Positions 1 through 8,778 of a stretch of 64,000 nt of DNA are shown here, in pieces. Under the pieces are notes generated by a model that searched no databases, was not told the DNA's origin, and saw only the letters and a list, made by a program, of their open reading frames with translations. A program made the position numbers and the translations under genes. The stretch covers positions 596,431-660,430 of the forward strand of contig CAJYIW010000002.1 of assembly GCA_913775095.1 (NCBI GenBank), read 5' to 3'. How positions within the stretch are numbered: position 1 is the stretch's first letter; the number at the start of each line of letters is the position of its first letter. Origin of the DNA: an uncultured Siphonobacter sp. (GTDB lineage Bacteria; Bacteroidota; Bacteroidia; Cytophagales; Spirosomataceae).

Positions 1-314
1 CTGGTTTTTTCGATACGTACCAGCACGACGGGAGCTTCCTGTCCTTCCGCCCGACTTTGCAGGGCACTTTCAAGCTCCGCTAAGCCGACGATCTGGCCTT
101 CTACGTTATACTGCTGATCCGGCATAACCGACAGGTTGATTACCTGAGAAGGCGTGGAAGGAGCCGTAGATGATTGGGGCAGCAACATCTGCATGGCCGA
201 AGGGCTTGCCAGCGTCGCAATCATCAAAAAGAAAATCAGTAAGAAAAATAAGATATCCGACAGCGAAGCAGCCTCAATATGCCCCTTATGCCGGTTACGA
301 CGTTGTATTTTCAT
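1..314 (-). CDS. exbD: ExbD/TolR-type biopolymer transport protein (partial, C-terminus outside window)
   Basis: Reading leftwards from an ATG at 314, the frame stays open to the window edge (about 104 codons). The N-terminus is basic (MKIQRRNRHKG) and is followed by a single membrane segment rich in Leu, Ile and Phe at about residues 21-37. The segment opens with the Asp-containing SDILFFLL motif typical of ExbD/TolR, where the Asp carries protons. The rest is a periplasmic domain. It lies directly downstream of an exbB-like gene on the same strand, so the two probably form an inner-membrane energising module for TonB-dependent transport or a related process. The family is clear; the exact system is not known because the end is missing. 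Confidence 0.85.
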   Translation of the reverse strand, partial: MKIQRRNRHKGHIEAASLSDILFFLLIFFLMIATLASPSAMQMLLPQSSTAPSTPSQVINLSVMPDQQYNVEGQIVGLAELESALQSRAEGQEAPVVLVRIEKT

Positions 315-326
315 GAGAATATGTTT

Positions 327-398
327 AGAGTTTTGGGTTTTGAGTTTGGTGTTGCGAGTTCTTTTACTGCAAACACTAAACCCCAAACGCTAAACTCT
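327..398. repeat. Imperfect inverted repeat between exbB and exbD
   Basis: Arms at 327-353 and 372-398 pair with 22 of 27 matches around an 18-base loop. The arms are built from low-complexity words such as GTTTTGGGTTTTGAG and its complement. The repeat fills almost the whole gap between the two genes and would fold in their shared transcript. Its words recur at 11338-11362, 49000-49082 and 52987-53038. Confidence 0.75.
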
Positions 399-1090
399 TA
401 TGCTGAGACTGGTTGGTAAAGAACGTCCAGAAACTGATTCGTGGCGGCTTGCAGGCGGGCAACGGCCCGGTCTACCATACCATTCAGAATCGTTAGCAGG
501 ATGTATGCCAGAATACCCACGGCCAGACCCGAGGCCGACGTAATCATTTTCTCATAAATACCACCTGAGATCGTACCGATGCTCAGGTTATTGGAAACGG
601 AAATATCGTGGAAGGCCCGAATCATCCCGGCTACGGTTCCGAGGAAGCCGAACATCGGAGCAATGGCAGCTACGGTACCCAGCAGACCCAGGTTTTTTTC
701 CATGTAGGAAAGTTCCAGCTGAGCCGTGTTACCCATGGCCTGTTCAATTTGTGGAATAGGCGTTCCAATGCGGGACAGCCCTTTTTCCAGCACGCGGGAA
801 ACCGCCGAGCTATCATTCCGGCAAAGCTGACGGGCTGCATTCAGGTTACCCGATTGCACGAGTCCCCAGAAGCTGGCTTCAAAGGAAGCCCCCAGAGCCG
901 TTGATTTTTTGAGGTATAGCCAGCGTTCCACGAAGAGATAAATCGTAACGAAAAGCAATACCGCAATGGGAATCATAATCCAGCCACCGGCAGCAAGCAA
1001 ATCAAGAAGGCTAATCGATTTTTCGGCACCCGCCGCTACCGGAGTAGCAGCAGTCGAATCAGGAGTTACGGAAAGAGTCTGTAGCAGCAT
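398..1090 (-). CDS. exbB: MotA/TolQ/ExbB proton-channel family protein
   Basis: A 230-residue inner-membrane protein of the MotA/TolQ/ExbB family, which forms the proton channel partnering ExbD. The ATG at 1090 is preferred to an in-frame TTG at 1105. There is one membrane segment at about residues 30-55 (GGWIMIPIAVLLF). A second pair follows in the conserved C-terminal half: the GLLGTVAAIAPMFGFLGTVAGM block, then a GISGGIYEKMITSASGLAVGI block, both hallmark signatures. It is followed by exbD after a gap filled by an inverted repeat. This pair is separate from the exbB/exbD/tonB cluster at 30-33 kb, so the genome has at least two such systems. Confidence 0.9.
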   Translation of the reverse strand: MLLQTLSVTPDSTAATPVAAGAEKSISLLDLLAAGGWIMIPIAVLLFVTIYLFVERWLYLKKSTALGASFEASFWGLVQSGNLNAARQLCRNDSSAVSRVLEKGLSRIGTPIPQIEQAMGNTAQLELSYMEKNLGLLGTVAAIAPMFGFLGTVAGMIRAFHDISVSNNLSIGTISGGIYEKMITSASGLAVGILAYILLTILNGMVDRAVARLQAATNQFLDVLYQPVSA

Positions 1091-1349
1091 GCGTACGGAA
1101 ATCAAATTGGTAGGTTATCAGTTCTTTGTTAAATACGAAAACAGGTGCTTATTCCTTGTATAAAGTTGAACTTCAATGCGAAAATACTTTTCTAAAAGCC
1201 ATTCAGATACGCAATCAGAAAAAACTTTCGCGTTATTGCTCCAGCTACCTAACGGAACCTACGCGATTTAGTTTTGAATTGGATTTAATTTGTAGGAAGA
1301 AGTATTCTGAAAAGAGTATCCCACCTAAACCTTTAAAGAGTAAAATGCG

Positions 1350-2144
1350 ATGAAGCGAATTCAGACGCTTGCAGTACTAATGCTTGCCGTGGCAGGTCTG
1401 GTATCCTGCACCCAGCCGGGCGATCAGTTTGTGAAAAGCTGGAAAACGACGGATGTGGACGTGGAAACGGTTTCGGGTTTACCCGCGGATACGACCAATG
1501 ACTTACCGGCGGAATCTTACCTGAATTTCTACCGCGGAGGTCGGGCGGTGTGTTATACAAGACAGGGTAATTACCGGATGTTTGACTGGGAGATTTCCGC
1601 CGACGAACAGACCATCTATCTGAAGCGGCAGTCGATGGCCTTACCTAATCTGCAATTAAAGGTCCATACCGTTTTCCCGAATTACTGGTCGGCGAAGTTG
1701 CCCGGTCTGGACAGCATCCGGCTTTTCAAATACACCACGGTTTTTACGCATGACGATCACGATTTACTCGATCCTAAGCACAATAGCTGGCGTCTGAAGT
1801 CCGATCATCGCCTCTCTGACGCTGAATTGAAGACGAAGGTAGGCCAGCACATTCAATACGTTGCGGATTACTTCGATGTGGTAATCAAGCGGGAGCAGAA
1901 GTATTTTGAGCCTCGGTTTCTGAATCTGCCGTCCCGATTCTATCGGGGAGCTATTGGCGTGCCGACTTTCGAAGGGACGAAGCCCGAATGGCGACGATTG
2001 TTTTACGACGATACGGAAGCCAGAAAAGCCCTCCGATACTACGAAGACGCGTTCAGAAGCTTACGGTCATTACCTCCGGAAAAAGATATGGTACGGGGTT
2101 TACGCCGTTCATTCAGCAAAATGGCAGAGACCTTCAAGGAATGA
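1350..2144 (+). CDS. Hypothetical lipoprotein
   Basis: A 264-residue protein that I cannot assign to a family. The N-terminus is a lipoprotein signal: a basic start (MKR), a hydrophobic core and the lipobox LVSC at about residues 17-20, so it is probably anchored in the outer or inner membrane. The mature part has mixed charge and several aromatic residues, with no membrane segments. It is divergent from exbB and stands alone; the next gene is about 100 bases downstream. Function unknown. Confidence 0.7.
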   Translation: MKRIQTLAVLMLAVAGLVSCTQPGDQFVKSWKTTDVDVETVSGLPADTTNDLPAESYLNFYRGGRAVCYTRQGNYRMFDWEISADEQTIYLKRQSMALPNLQLKVHTVFPNYWSAKLPGLDSIRLFKYTTVFTHDDHDLLDPKHNSWRLKSDHRLSDAELKTKVGQHIQYVADYFDVVIKREQKYFEPRFLNLPSRFYRGAIGVPTFEGTKPEWRRLFYDDTEARKALRYYEDAFRSLRSLPPEKDMVRGLRRSFSKMAETFKE

Positions 2145-2248
2145 TACCGTTTATCCAAAGTCTTTTTCCACTTACAAAGTCCTGTGAGTAATATTACCTA
2201 AAACTTTCGTTTATTGCACTACTTAGCAAACTAACCCCTCTATTCAAC

Positions 2249-5044
2249 ATGCGAGTTCGCTCCAGCTTATTAATCGGAATGGTCATGATAGCCGTGAATG
2301 CGGTGGCTCAGAACCTGAATCAGCCGATTCCGTTTGACCCCCAAACCAAAGTAGGAAAACTACCCAACGGCCTAACCTATTATATCCGCAAAAATGCCGA
2401 ACCCCAGAATCGGGCCCACCTGATGCTGGCAGTGAAGGTAGGGTCCATTCAGGAAGAAGATCCGGAGAACGGTCTGGCCCACTTTACGGAGCACATGGCC
2501 TTCAACGGAACCAAGAGTTTTCCTAAAAACGAACTGGTGAGCTTTCTGCAATCCAACGGAATTAAGTTCGGAGACGATCTGAATGCCTTCACCAGCTTCG
2601 AGCAGACGGTGTATTTCCTGCCCGTGCCGACGGACTCCATGAAAGTTTTCCTGCGGGCTTTTGATATTCTCGAAGACTGGTCGCACGATCTGACCATGGA
2701 TGAAGCCGAAATTAATAAAGAACGCGGCGTTATTCTCGAAGAGCTTCGGGGTGGCAAAGGAGCCCAGCAACGCATGCGGGATGCTTATTTTCCGGTAATC
2801 ATGAACGGCTCGAAATGGGGCCAGCGTAACGTCATCGGGACGGAAGAAATTCTGAAAAACTTCACCCCCGAAACCATCCGTAATTTTTACAAAACCTGGT
2901 ATCAGCCTCAGAATCAGGCCATCATTGCGGTGGGTGATTTTGACGTGGCTCAGGTGGAGAAAATCATTCAGGATAAATTTGGAGCGATTCCTGCGGCTAC
3001 CAATCCGAAGCCCGTGGGCGTATTCCCGATTCCTGATAACAAAGAAACAAAAGTGGCGATTGTGACGGATAAGGAACAACCTTATACCATCGTCCAGATT
3101 CTGACGCGGTTACCCGAACTGAAGGAAAAAACCTTTGCCGATACCCGCGAGAAAATTAAACGGGCTTTGTTCAACCAGATGCTGAATAACCGTTTGCAGG
3201 AGTTAACGCAGAAAGCCGATCCTCCGTTTCAGTACGGATTCAGCTCAACCAGCAGCTTCCTGGGTAACTACGATTCGTACGTGAGCGGTGTCGTAGCCAA
3301 AACGGGCGGTATTGAAAAAGGACTGAAAGCGGTTCTGGACGAAAATGCCCGCGTGGCCAAATTTGGCTTTACGGCTACCGAGCTGGAACGGGCCAAGCAA
3401 AACCTGATGACTTCCACGGAAAAACGCCTCAAGGAGAAAGACAAAACCAAGTCGGAAGCCTTTGCGATGGAGTACATGAACGACTTCATCAATGACGTGC
3501 CTTCGATGGGAACGGAACGTTACGCGGCTTTCGTGAAGGAAGAGTTACCCGGCATCAAACTCGAAGAAATTAACGCCTTACCCAAGCAACTGATTTCGAA
3601 GGAAAACCGGGCGGTCATCGTCATGGCTCCCGAAAAGGATAAAGCGACCTTACCCAAAGAATCGCAGTTACTGGAATGGATTGATAACGCCGGAGCAAAC
3701 GTAACGGCTTACGTGGACGAAGTCGTATCCAAACCCTTGCTGGCGAGTCAGCCGAAAGCGGGCAAAGTAACGGCCGAAAAGCAGATCGCCGAAATTGGAG
3801 TAACGGAAATGACCTTGTCGAACGGTGTGAAAGTAGTCCTGAAACCTACCACTTTCAAGAACGATGAAATCCTGTTCCGCTCGTACAGTTTCGGAGGAAC
3901 CTCGCTGTATCCATTAGCCGAAAACCTGAACGCCGATCAGTCCAATGTGATTGCGGCTCAGGGTGGGGTAGCTGATTTCTCGGCTATTCAGCTGAAGAAA
4001 TACCTGACGGGTAAAGTAGCCAACGTATCAACCTACGTAGGGGAGACGACCGAAGGCCTGGCGGGATCATTCTCACCGAAAGACGCAGAAACGGCTTTCC
4101 AGTTAATCTATGCTAATCTCACCGCTCCGCGTAAAGACCCCGAGGTGATTAAGGGTTACCTGGCTAACCTGAAAGACGAATTACAGCAGAGCTTTGATAC
4201 TCCCAATCCGGAGGCCGTTTTCAGAGATACGCTTTCTGCCGCTCTGAGCAGTTATAACCCCCGCCGGATGCCCATGAAGCCCGCCGACGTTGATAAAATT
4301 AACGTGGATAAAGCGTTTAACATTTACAAGGAACGTTTCGGCAATGCGGCGGACTTTACTTACTTTTTCGTGGGTAACTTCAAAGTAGAGGAAATGAAGC
4401 CTTTACTGGAAAAGTATCTCGGCGGCTTACCATCCACGGGTAAAAAGGAAATGTATAAAGACCTGAATATTCATCCGTTGAAAGGGAAAGTGAACAAGAC
4501 GGTCTACCGCGGCATCGACGATAAGTCAGCGGCTCGTCTGGTTTATTCCGGCGACTTTGTGTACACGCCCGAAAACGTCACCAACCTGAGTGCCATCGAG
4601 GAAATTCTGAATATCAAACTGATTGAAGAAATCCGTGAGAAGGAAAGCGGCGTGTATTACATCGGGGCCCAGGCCAGTGCCGAAAAATTACCCAAGCCTC
4701 GCTATACGCTCTTGGTAGCCTACGGCACAAACCCTGGTCGTGTGGATGAGTTAGGAGCGAAAACGATCGCTCTGCTGGAGGAACTCAAGAAAAATGGCCC
4801 TTCACAAACGGATGTAGATAAGTTTAAAATCGAAACCAAGCGTCAACTCGAAGTGCAGCAGAAGGAAAACCGTTACTGGCTGGGAGAATTACTGTCCAGC
4901 TACGAAAACGGCGAAGATCCCAAGGACATTCTGAAAGAAATGAGTCTGGTGGATAAAGTAACGGTAGCTTCCGTGAAAGCCCTGGCGGCTAAAGTCTTCG
5001 GACCTAACCTGATTCAGGTAAAGCTGATGCCCGAGAAGAAGTAG
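2249..5044 (+). CDS. M16 family metallopeptidase (insulinase/PqqL-like), secreted
   Basis: A 931-residue zinc protease of the M16 (pitrilysin/insulinase) family with a signal peptide ending near residue 20 (NAVAQ). The inverted zinc motif HxxEH is seen as HFTEH at residues 78-82. The downstream acidic residues expected to complete the zinc site lie in the INKERGVILEEL segment around residue 150. The length fits the two-lobed, four-domain architecture; the C-terminal lobe (from about residue 520) lacks HxxEH and should be structural. It probably degrades peptides in the periplasm. It stands alone, followed by an inverted-repeat gap and a strong terminator. Confidence 0.93.
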   Translation: MRVRSSLLIGMVMIAVNAVAQNLNQPIPFDPQTKVGKLPNGLTYYIRKNAEPQNRAHLMLAVKVGSIQEEDPENGLAHFTEHMAFNGTKSFPKNELVSFLQSNGIKFGDDLNAFTSFEQTVYFLPVPTDSMKVFLRAFDILEDWSHDLTMDEAEINKERGVILEELRGGKGAQQRMRDAYFPVIMNGSKWGQRNVIGTEEILKNFTPETIRNFYKTWYQPQNQAIIAVGDFDVAQVEKIIQDKFGAIPAATNPKPVGVFPIPDNKETKVAIVTDKEQPYTIVQILTRLPELKEKTFADTREKIKRALFNQMLNNRLQELTQKADPPFQYGFSSTSSFLGNYDSYVSGVVAKTGGIEKGLKAVLDENARVAKFGFTATELERAKQNLMTSTEKRLKEKDKTKSEAFAMEYMNDFINDVPSMGTERYAAFVKEELPGIKLEEINALPKQLISKENRAVIVMAPEKDKATLPKESQLLEWIDNAGANVTAYVDEVVSKPLLASQPKAGKVTAEKQIAEIGVTEMTLSNGVKVVLKPTTFKNDEILFRSYSFGGTSLYPLAENLNADQSNVIAAQGGVADFSAIQLKKYLTGKVANVSTYVGETTEGLAGSFSPKDAETAFQLIYANLTAPRKDPEVIKGYLANLKDELQQSFDTPNPEAVFRDTLSAALSSYNPRRMPMKPADVDKINVDKAFNIYKERFGNAADFTYFFVGNFKVEEMKPLLEKYLGGLPSTGKKEMYKDLNIHPLKGKVNKTVYRGIDDKSAARLVYSGDFVYTPENVTNLSAIEEILNIKLIEEIREKESGVYYIGAQASAEKLPKPRYTLLVAYGTNPGRVDELGAKTIALLEELKKNGPSQTDVDKFKIETKRQLEVQQKENRYWLGELLSSYENGEDPKDILKEMSLVDKVTVASVKALAAKVFGPNLIQVKLMPEKK

Positions 5045-5358
5045 GAGCGTTTGATGCTAACGTTTGAGGAGTTTGATTGTGTTTGAAGAATAGTTTGAAA
5101 AGTGTGATTTGTTGAAAGTAGCTAGTCATACTAAAACGTTATCATACTTCTCAAAACAGCAGTTAACCCTTTCAAACGAACAATCAAACGCCCCAAATAA
5201 AATTCAAACCCGGTAGCGAAGAGCCGAATGGTCGGAAAATTCCGGTTATTCGGCTCTTTATTTTTGGGGGAATGAGGGTAAAACCGGGCCGGGAACGTCT
5301 ATTCCGCATAGACTGGCTTATGTTTAAGCCTCAATACCTCTTTACGCACCCAACTGCT
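5045..5358. other. Intergenic gap with inverted repeat and terminator
   Basis: About 314 bases without a convincing gene. The first part holds reiterated GTTTGA-type words: the segment at 5070-5087 pairs imperfectly with 5171-5190 across about 85 bases. This is the same architecture as the low-complexity inverted repeats in other gaps of this window. A terminator follows at 5219-5266. The last 90 bases should hold the promoter of the MFS gene. Confidence 0.6.
5219..5266 (+). terminator. Rho-independent terminator after the M16 protease gene
   Basis: A perfect 11-bp stem (AAGAGCCGAAT at 5219-5229 with ATTCGGCTCTT at 5248-5258) is followed by a T-rich tract ending near 5266. Confidence 0.85.
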
Positions 5359-6690
5359 ATGAATATTAATCCTCCGCAGGTAGGCCAACCACTGTCAACG
5401 CCCACGAAAATGGGTAATTATCGCTGGACGGTGGTTATGTTACTTTTCTTCGCGACGACCATTAATTACGTAGATCGTCAGATCATCGGCCTGCTTAAAC
5501 CTACGCTGGAAAAAGAATTCAGCTGGACCGAATCGGACTACAGCCGCATTGTAACGTTCTTTTCAGCGGCTTATGCCGTTGGTTTATTACTGTTTGGGCG
5601 GATTGTTGATAAGGTCGGTACCAAAATGGGGTACACCATTTCCATCGTTTTCTGGAGTATTGCGGCCATGTTACACGCCATCGTGAGCAGTACGACCGGT
5701 TTTATTACGGTTCGGGTATTACTGGGTCTGGGCGAAGCGGGTAACTTCCCAACGGCCATTAAATCCGTTGCGGAATGGTTTCCTAAAAAAGAAAGAGCCT
5801 TAGCCACGGGTATCTTTAACTCAGGAGCAAACATTGGAGCCGTGGTAGCTCCCATCATGGTTCCCTGGATTCTGGGAGTGTATGGCTGGGAGGCTGCCTT
5901 CATCATTACCGGAGCCATCGGCTTTGTCTGGCTTATTTTCTGGCTGGTGATGTACGAAATTCCGGCCAAGAAAAAGAACATGGATCCCGCTGAATACGCT
6001 CACATTCATAGTGACAGCGATTTGGCTGCCGCGACGGCTGAGACGGAGGGCGGATCCATTTCCTGGGGTCGTCTGATTGGTATCAAACAAACCTGGGCGT
6101 TCATTTTCGGAAAAATGCTGACCGATCCTATCTGGTGGTTCTTCCTGTTCTGGTTACCCTCGTACTTCGCCGAGCGTTTCCAGCTGGATTTGAAAAAACC
6201 AAGCTTACCGCTCATTATCGTCTACACCGCCACCACCATTGGTAGCATCGGTGGGGGATATCTGTCCGGATACTTTATTAAACGCGGCATGCCCGTGTTC
6301 AAAGCCCGCAAGACAGCGATGCTCATCTTCGCTCTGGCGGTGGTTCCAATCATTAGTGCCAAGTATATCAATGACATCTGGGTAGCGGTTGCTCTGATCG
6401 GCTTAGCTGCTGCCGCTCACCAGGCCTGGAGTGCCAACATCTTTACCACCGCTTCCGACATGTTCCCGAAACGGGCAGTAAGTTCGGTCGTGGGCATGGG
6501 CGGCATGGCTGGTTCGATTGGCGGGATGTTGTTCCCCATTCTCATTGGTTCCATCCTTGATTCCTATAAAGCACAGGGAAATATCATTGCTGGCTATAAT
6601 CTGGTATTCATCATCTGCGGTTTTGCGTACCTGCTTGCCTGGGGAGCCATGCACATCTTCGCACCGAAAATGGAAGAAGTAAAACTTTGA
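5359..6690 (+). CDS. MFS transporter, ExuT/anion:cation symporter type (hexuronate-like)
   Basis: A 443-residue major facilitator permease with about 12 membrane segments. The N-terminal INYVDRQIIGLLKPTL motif and the RVLLGLGEAGNFPTAIK block are typical of the anion:cation symporter (ExuT/phthalate permease) branch, whose members import hexuronates and related acidic sugars. I chose the ATG at 5359. An ATG at 5272 is in frame, but it lies a few bases after the upstream terminator and would add a 29-residue hydrophilic leader unusual for the family. No sugar-catabolic genes are adjacent, so the substrate is open. Confidence 0.87.
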   Translation: MNINPPQVGQPLSTPTKMGNYRWTVVMLLFFATTINYVDRQIIGLLKPTLEKEFSWTESDYSRIVTFFSAAYAVGLLLFGRIVDKVGTKMGYTISIVFWSIAAMLHAIVSSTTGFITVRVLLGLGEAGNFPTAIKSVAEWFPKKERALATGIFNSGANIGAVVAPIMVPWILGVYGWEAAFIITGAIGFVWLIFWLVMYEIPAKKKNMDPAEYAHIHSDSDLAAATAETEGGSISWGRLIGIKQTWAFIFGKMLTDPIWWFFLFWLPSYFAERFQLDLKKPSLPLIIVYTATTIGSIGGGYLSGYFIKRGMPVFKARKTAMLIFALAVVPIISAKYINDIWVAVALIGLAAAAHQAWSANIFTTASDMFPKRAVSSVVGMGGMAGSIGGMLFPILIGSILDSYKAQGNIIAGYNLVFIICGFAYLLAWGAMHIFAPKMEEVKL

Positions 6691-6717
6691 GTTTAGGCAG
6701 TTTTCAGACGTTCTTTG

Positions 6718-6750
6718 AAGGCGAATGGAATTTCCATTCGCCTTTCTTAT
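6718..6750 (+). terminator. Terminator after MFS gene
   Basis: A 13-bp perfect stem (6718-6730 with 6732-6744; AAGGCGAATGGAA) is followed by a short T-rich stretch. Confidence 0.75.
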
Positions 6751-6857
6751 TGAAAACCGTTTGAAGGATCAGCAACGACCGGGTAACACTCCAGGCTGGT
6801 TTTCGTTATCATAATACTCGAGTTGGGATGACCCCAAACCGATTAAATGCAGATTTT

Positions 6858-7511
6858 ATGAAAATCAAGTTTCTTTTTGTCTTCGCCTGCGTACTTCTCC
6901 TTCACCTTTCCGGTTACGCTCAAAAGCAGTTTGAGAGCGAAATCCAGGCTTTTGAAGAGCAGGATAAAGCCCATCCACCTGTTAAAGACCCCATTCTTTT
7001 TGTGGGTAGCTCGTCACTGCGGTTATGGTCGGATATCAAAGAGGCCTTTCCTGATAAACCCGTGCTGAATCGTGGGTTTGGAGGTTCGACTCTGGCCGAC
7101 GTTGCGTATTATTACAATCGCCTGATTCCGGTATATAAGCCCAGGCAGATCGTTATTTACTGCGGGGAAAATGACATTGCTGGCGGAAAATCAGCCAAGG
7201 ATACGTACATGGAATTTTTCAAACTGTATGCGAAAATCCGCAAGGATATGCCCCGGGTGCCGGTACTTTTCATTTACGCAAAACCGGCTCCTTCACGCTG
7301 GGCCAAGCGGGCCGAAATGCAGGAGTTTAACCGATTGGTGAGTTCGTTTCTGGACGGCGAAGAGGACGCGGATTATCTCGATGTATGGCCCCTGATGCTG
7401 AATGCAGACCTTCGACCCGAGCCCATCCTCTTTAAATCCGACAGTTTGCACATGACCGCCGAGGGCTATCGCCGCTGGGCTGAAGCCATCAAACCTTATT
7501 TGGTGGATTAA
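6858..7511 (+). CDS. SGNH/GDSL-family hydrolase, secreted
   Basis: A 217-residue SGNH hydrolase, probably an esterase or lipase acting on acyl or acetyl groups. The ATG at 6858 gives a clean signal peptide (MKIKFLFVFACVLLL, cleavage near GYAQ); an upstream in-frame ATG at 6828 would bury it. Family blocks are visible: block I FVGSSSLRLW (catalytic Ser), block II NRGFGGSTLADV (Gly), block III GENDIAGG (Asn), and block V DSLHMTAEGY (Asp/His). It is monocistronic and ends at a strong terminator. The substrate is not predictable from the sequence. Confidence 0.87.
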   Translation: MKIKFLFVFACVLLLHLSGYAQKQFESEIQAFEEQDKAHPPVKDPILFVGSSSLRLWSDIKEAFPDKPVLNRGFGGSTLADVAYYYNRLIPVYKPRQIVIYCGENDIAGGKSAKDTYMEFFKLYAKIRKDMPRVPVLFIYAKPAPSRWAKRAEMQEFNRLVSSFLDGEEDADYLDVWPLMLNADLRPEPILFKSDSLHMTAEGYRRWAEAIKPYLVD

Positions 7512-7531
7512 TCGTTGAAAAAAACACACAG

Positions 7532-7557
7532 AGACGCGAGGGATCGCGTCTTTTTTT
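7532..7557 (+). terminator. Terminator after SGNH hydrolase gene
   Basis: An 8-bp GC-rich stem (7532-7539 with 7544-7551) with a 4-base loop and a run of seven T residues. Confidence 0.85.
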
Positions 7558-7645
7558 CTAAGATTACTGACACAGAAGACGGACAGGAATTCAGGAAACC
7601 TGATTCCTGCCGTTTCTGCCTTAAAGAAAAGAGTTAAGCAAACCT

Positions 7646-8602
7646 ATGAAAATTGTACTACTTGACGGATACACGCTAAATCCGGGTGATCTGGATTGGG
7701 CCCCTTTGCAGGAAATTGGTGCATTCACTGTCTACGACCGCGTAAAGCCCGAAGAAATAGTAGAGAAGGCCAAAGGTGCCGAAATTCTTCTGACCAACAA
7801 ATCCAAAATAACGGCGGAGGTGCTGGAACAGTTACCGGAGCTTAAATACATTGGAGTAACGGCTACGGGTTACAACATTGTGGATATCGAAGCCGCCCGG
7901 GAACGAAAGATTCCGGTGACCAATGTGAGCGATTACAGCTCCCGGGCGGTAGCCCAGCACACCTTTTCTCTGCTTTTGCACTTTACCAATGACGTGGCCC
8001 GACTGGGTGAATCGGTTCGGCAAAAGCAGTGGGCCCAAAGTCCGGACTTTTGTTATTCATTCAGTCCGCTGACGGAGCTTTCTGGTAAAACTCTGGGGCT
8101 GATTGGTTTCGGAAGTATTGCCAAAGAAGTCGCTAAAATCGGTCACGCTTTCGGAATGCGAGTCATTGCCCATCGCCGAAGTGAGAAACCAGCCCTTGGA
8201 TTTGAGTTCGTGGAAATCATGCCTTTGGAAGCCGTTTTCCGGGAAAGTGATGTGCTCTCGCTACATTGCCCCCTTACCGAAGAAACCAAAGGAATCATTA
8301 ATGCCGAGCGATTGGGCTGGATGAAACCCACCGCTTACCTCATCAATACGGGCCGTGGTCCGCTGATTGTGGAGCAGGAGTTAGCCGACGCCCTGAACCA
8401 GGGAAAAATAGCCGGAGCCGGGCTGGATGTTCTGTCCGTAGAACCTCCTTCAATAGATAACCCGTTACAGGAGGCAAAAAACTGCGTGATTACCCCGCAC
8501 GTAGCCTGGCTGGCCTTCGAAGCCCGTCGCCGCTTACTGCAAATGACGGCAGATAACATCAAAGCTTTTCTAAACGGTACCCCCATTAACGTGGTGAATT
8601 AG
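7646..8602 (+). CDS. D-2-hydroxyacid dehydrogenase (glycerate dehydrogenase/hydroxypyruvate reductase-like)
   Basis: A 318-residue NAD(P)-dependent D-2-hydroxyacid dehydrogenase. The N-terminal flavodoxin-like part is followed by the Rossmann nucleotide-binding motif LGLIGFGSIAKEVAK at about residues 151-165. The catalytic Arg lies in INTGRGPL, the Glu in the DVLSVEPP region, and the His in ITPHVAW near residue 282. The overall pattern resembles glycerate dehydrogenase (HprA), which interconverts hydroxypyruvate and D-glycerate. It has its own terminator upstream and a large palindrome downstream, so it is probably transcribed alone. Confidence 0.87.
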   Translation: MKIVLLDGYTLNPGDLDWAPLQEIGAFTVYDRVKPEEIVEKAKGAEILLTNKSKITAEVLEQLPELKYIGVTATGYNIVDIEAARERKIPVTNVSDYSSRAVAQHTFSLLLHFTNDVARLGESVRQKQWAQSPDFCYSFSPLTELSGKTLGLIGFGSIAKEVAKIGHAFGMRVIAHRRSEKPALGFEFVEIMPLEAVFRESDVLSLHCPLTEETKGIINAERLGWMKPTAYLINTGRGPLIVEQELADALNQGKIAGAGLDVLSVEPPSIDNPLQEAKNCVITPHVAWLAFEARRRLLQMTADNIKAFLNGTPINVVN

Positions 8603-8633
8603 ATACGATTCGGGCCATACTAACTGCATGGGT

Positions 8634-8674
8634 CTGCCAGCGGAAAAGCCGCTGCCAGCTTTTCCGCTGGCAGC
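8634..8674. repeat. Perfect 16-bp inverted repeat containing a dispersed 24-base palindromic word
   Basis: Arms at 8634-8649 and 8658-8673 (CTGCCAGCGGAAAAGC) are perfectly complementary around an 8-base loop. The internal segment 8651-8674 is itself a 9-bp hairpin (GCTGCCAGC, six-base loop, GCTGGCAGC). It matches the reverse complement of 46380-46403 at 23 of 24 positions. No T-tract follows, so it is not a classic terminator. Confidence 0.8.
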
Positions 8675-8724
8675 ATTTATAGTAATGAAGGGTTATAAAT
8701 GCGTCCTTAGTTTTAATAAACCGG

Positions 8725-8741
8725 TTACTAAAAGTCTGTAA
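8725..8741. promoter_or_regulatory. Candidate BlaI-type operator
   Basis: The half-sites TTACT (8725-8729) and TGTAA (8737-8741) form an almost symmetrical element about 38 bases upstream of the blaI-like start codon. BlaI/MecI repressors bind TACA/TGTA-type dyads, so autoregulation is plausible. The match is short and has one mismatch. Confidence 0.3.
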
Positions 8742-8778
8742 TTCATTATTTATTACGTAGATTTTCCGAAAATTTCGG

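Noticed and set aside
2372..3079. Long open frame on the minus strand inside the M16 protease gene
   Set aside because: It lies fully within a well-supported gene on the other strand, lacks recognisable motifs and mirrors the codon structure of that gene.
5272..5358. Upstream in-frame start for the MFS transporter
   Set aside because: It begins about 5 bases after the terminator of the previous gene and would add a hydrophilic leader of 29 residues that the family does not have.
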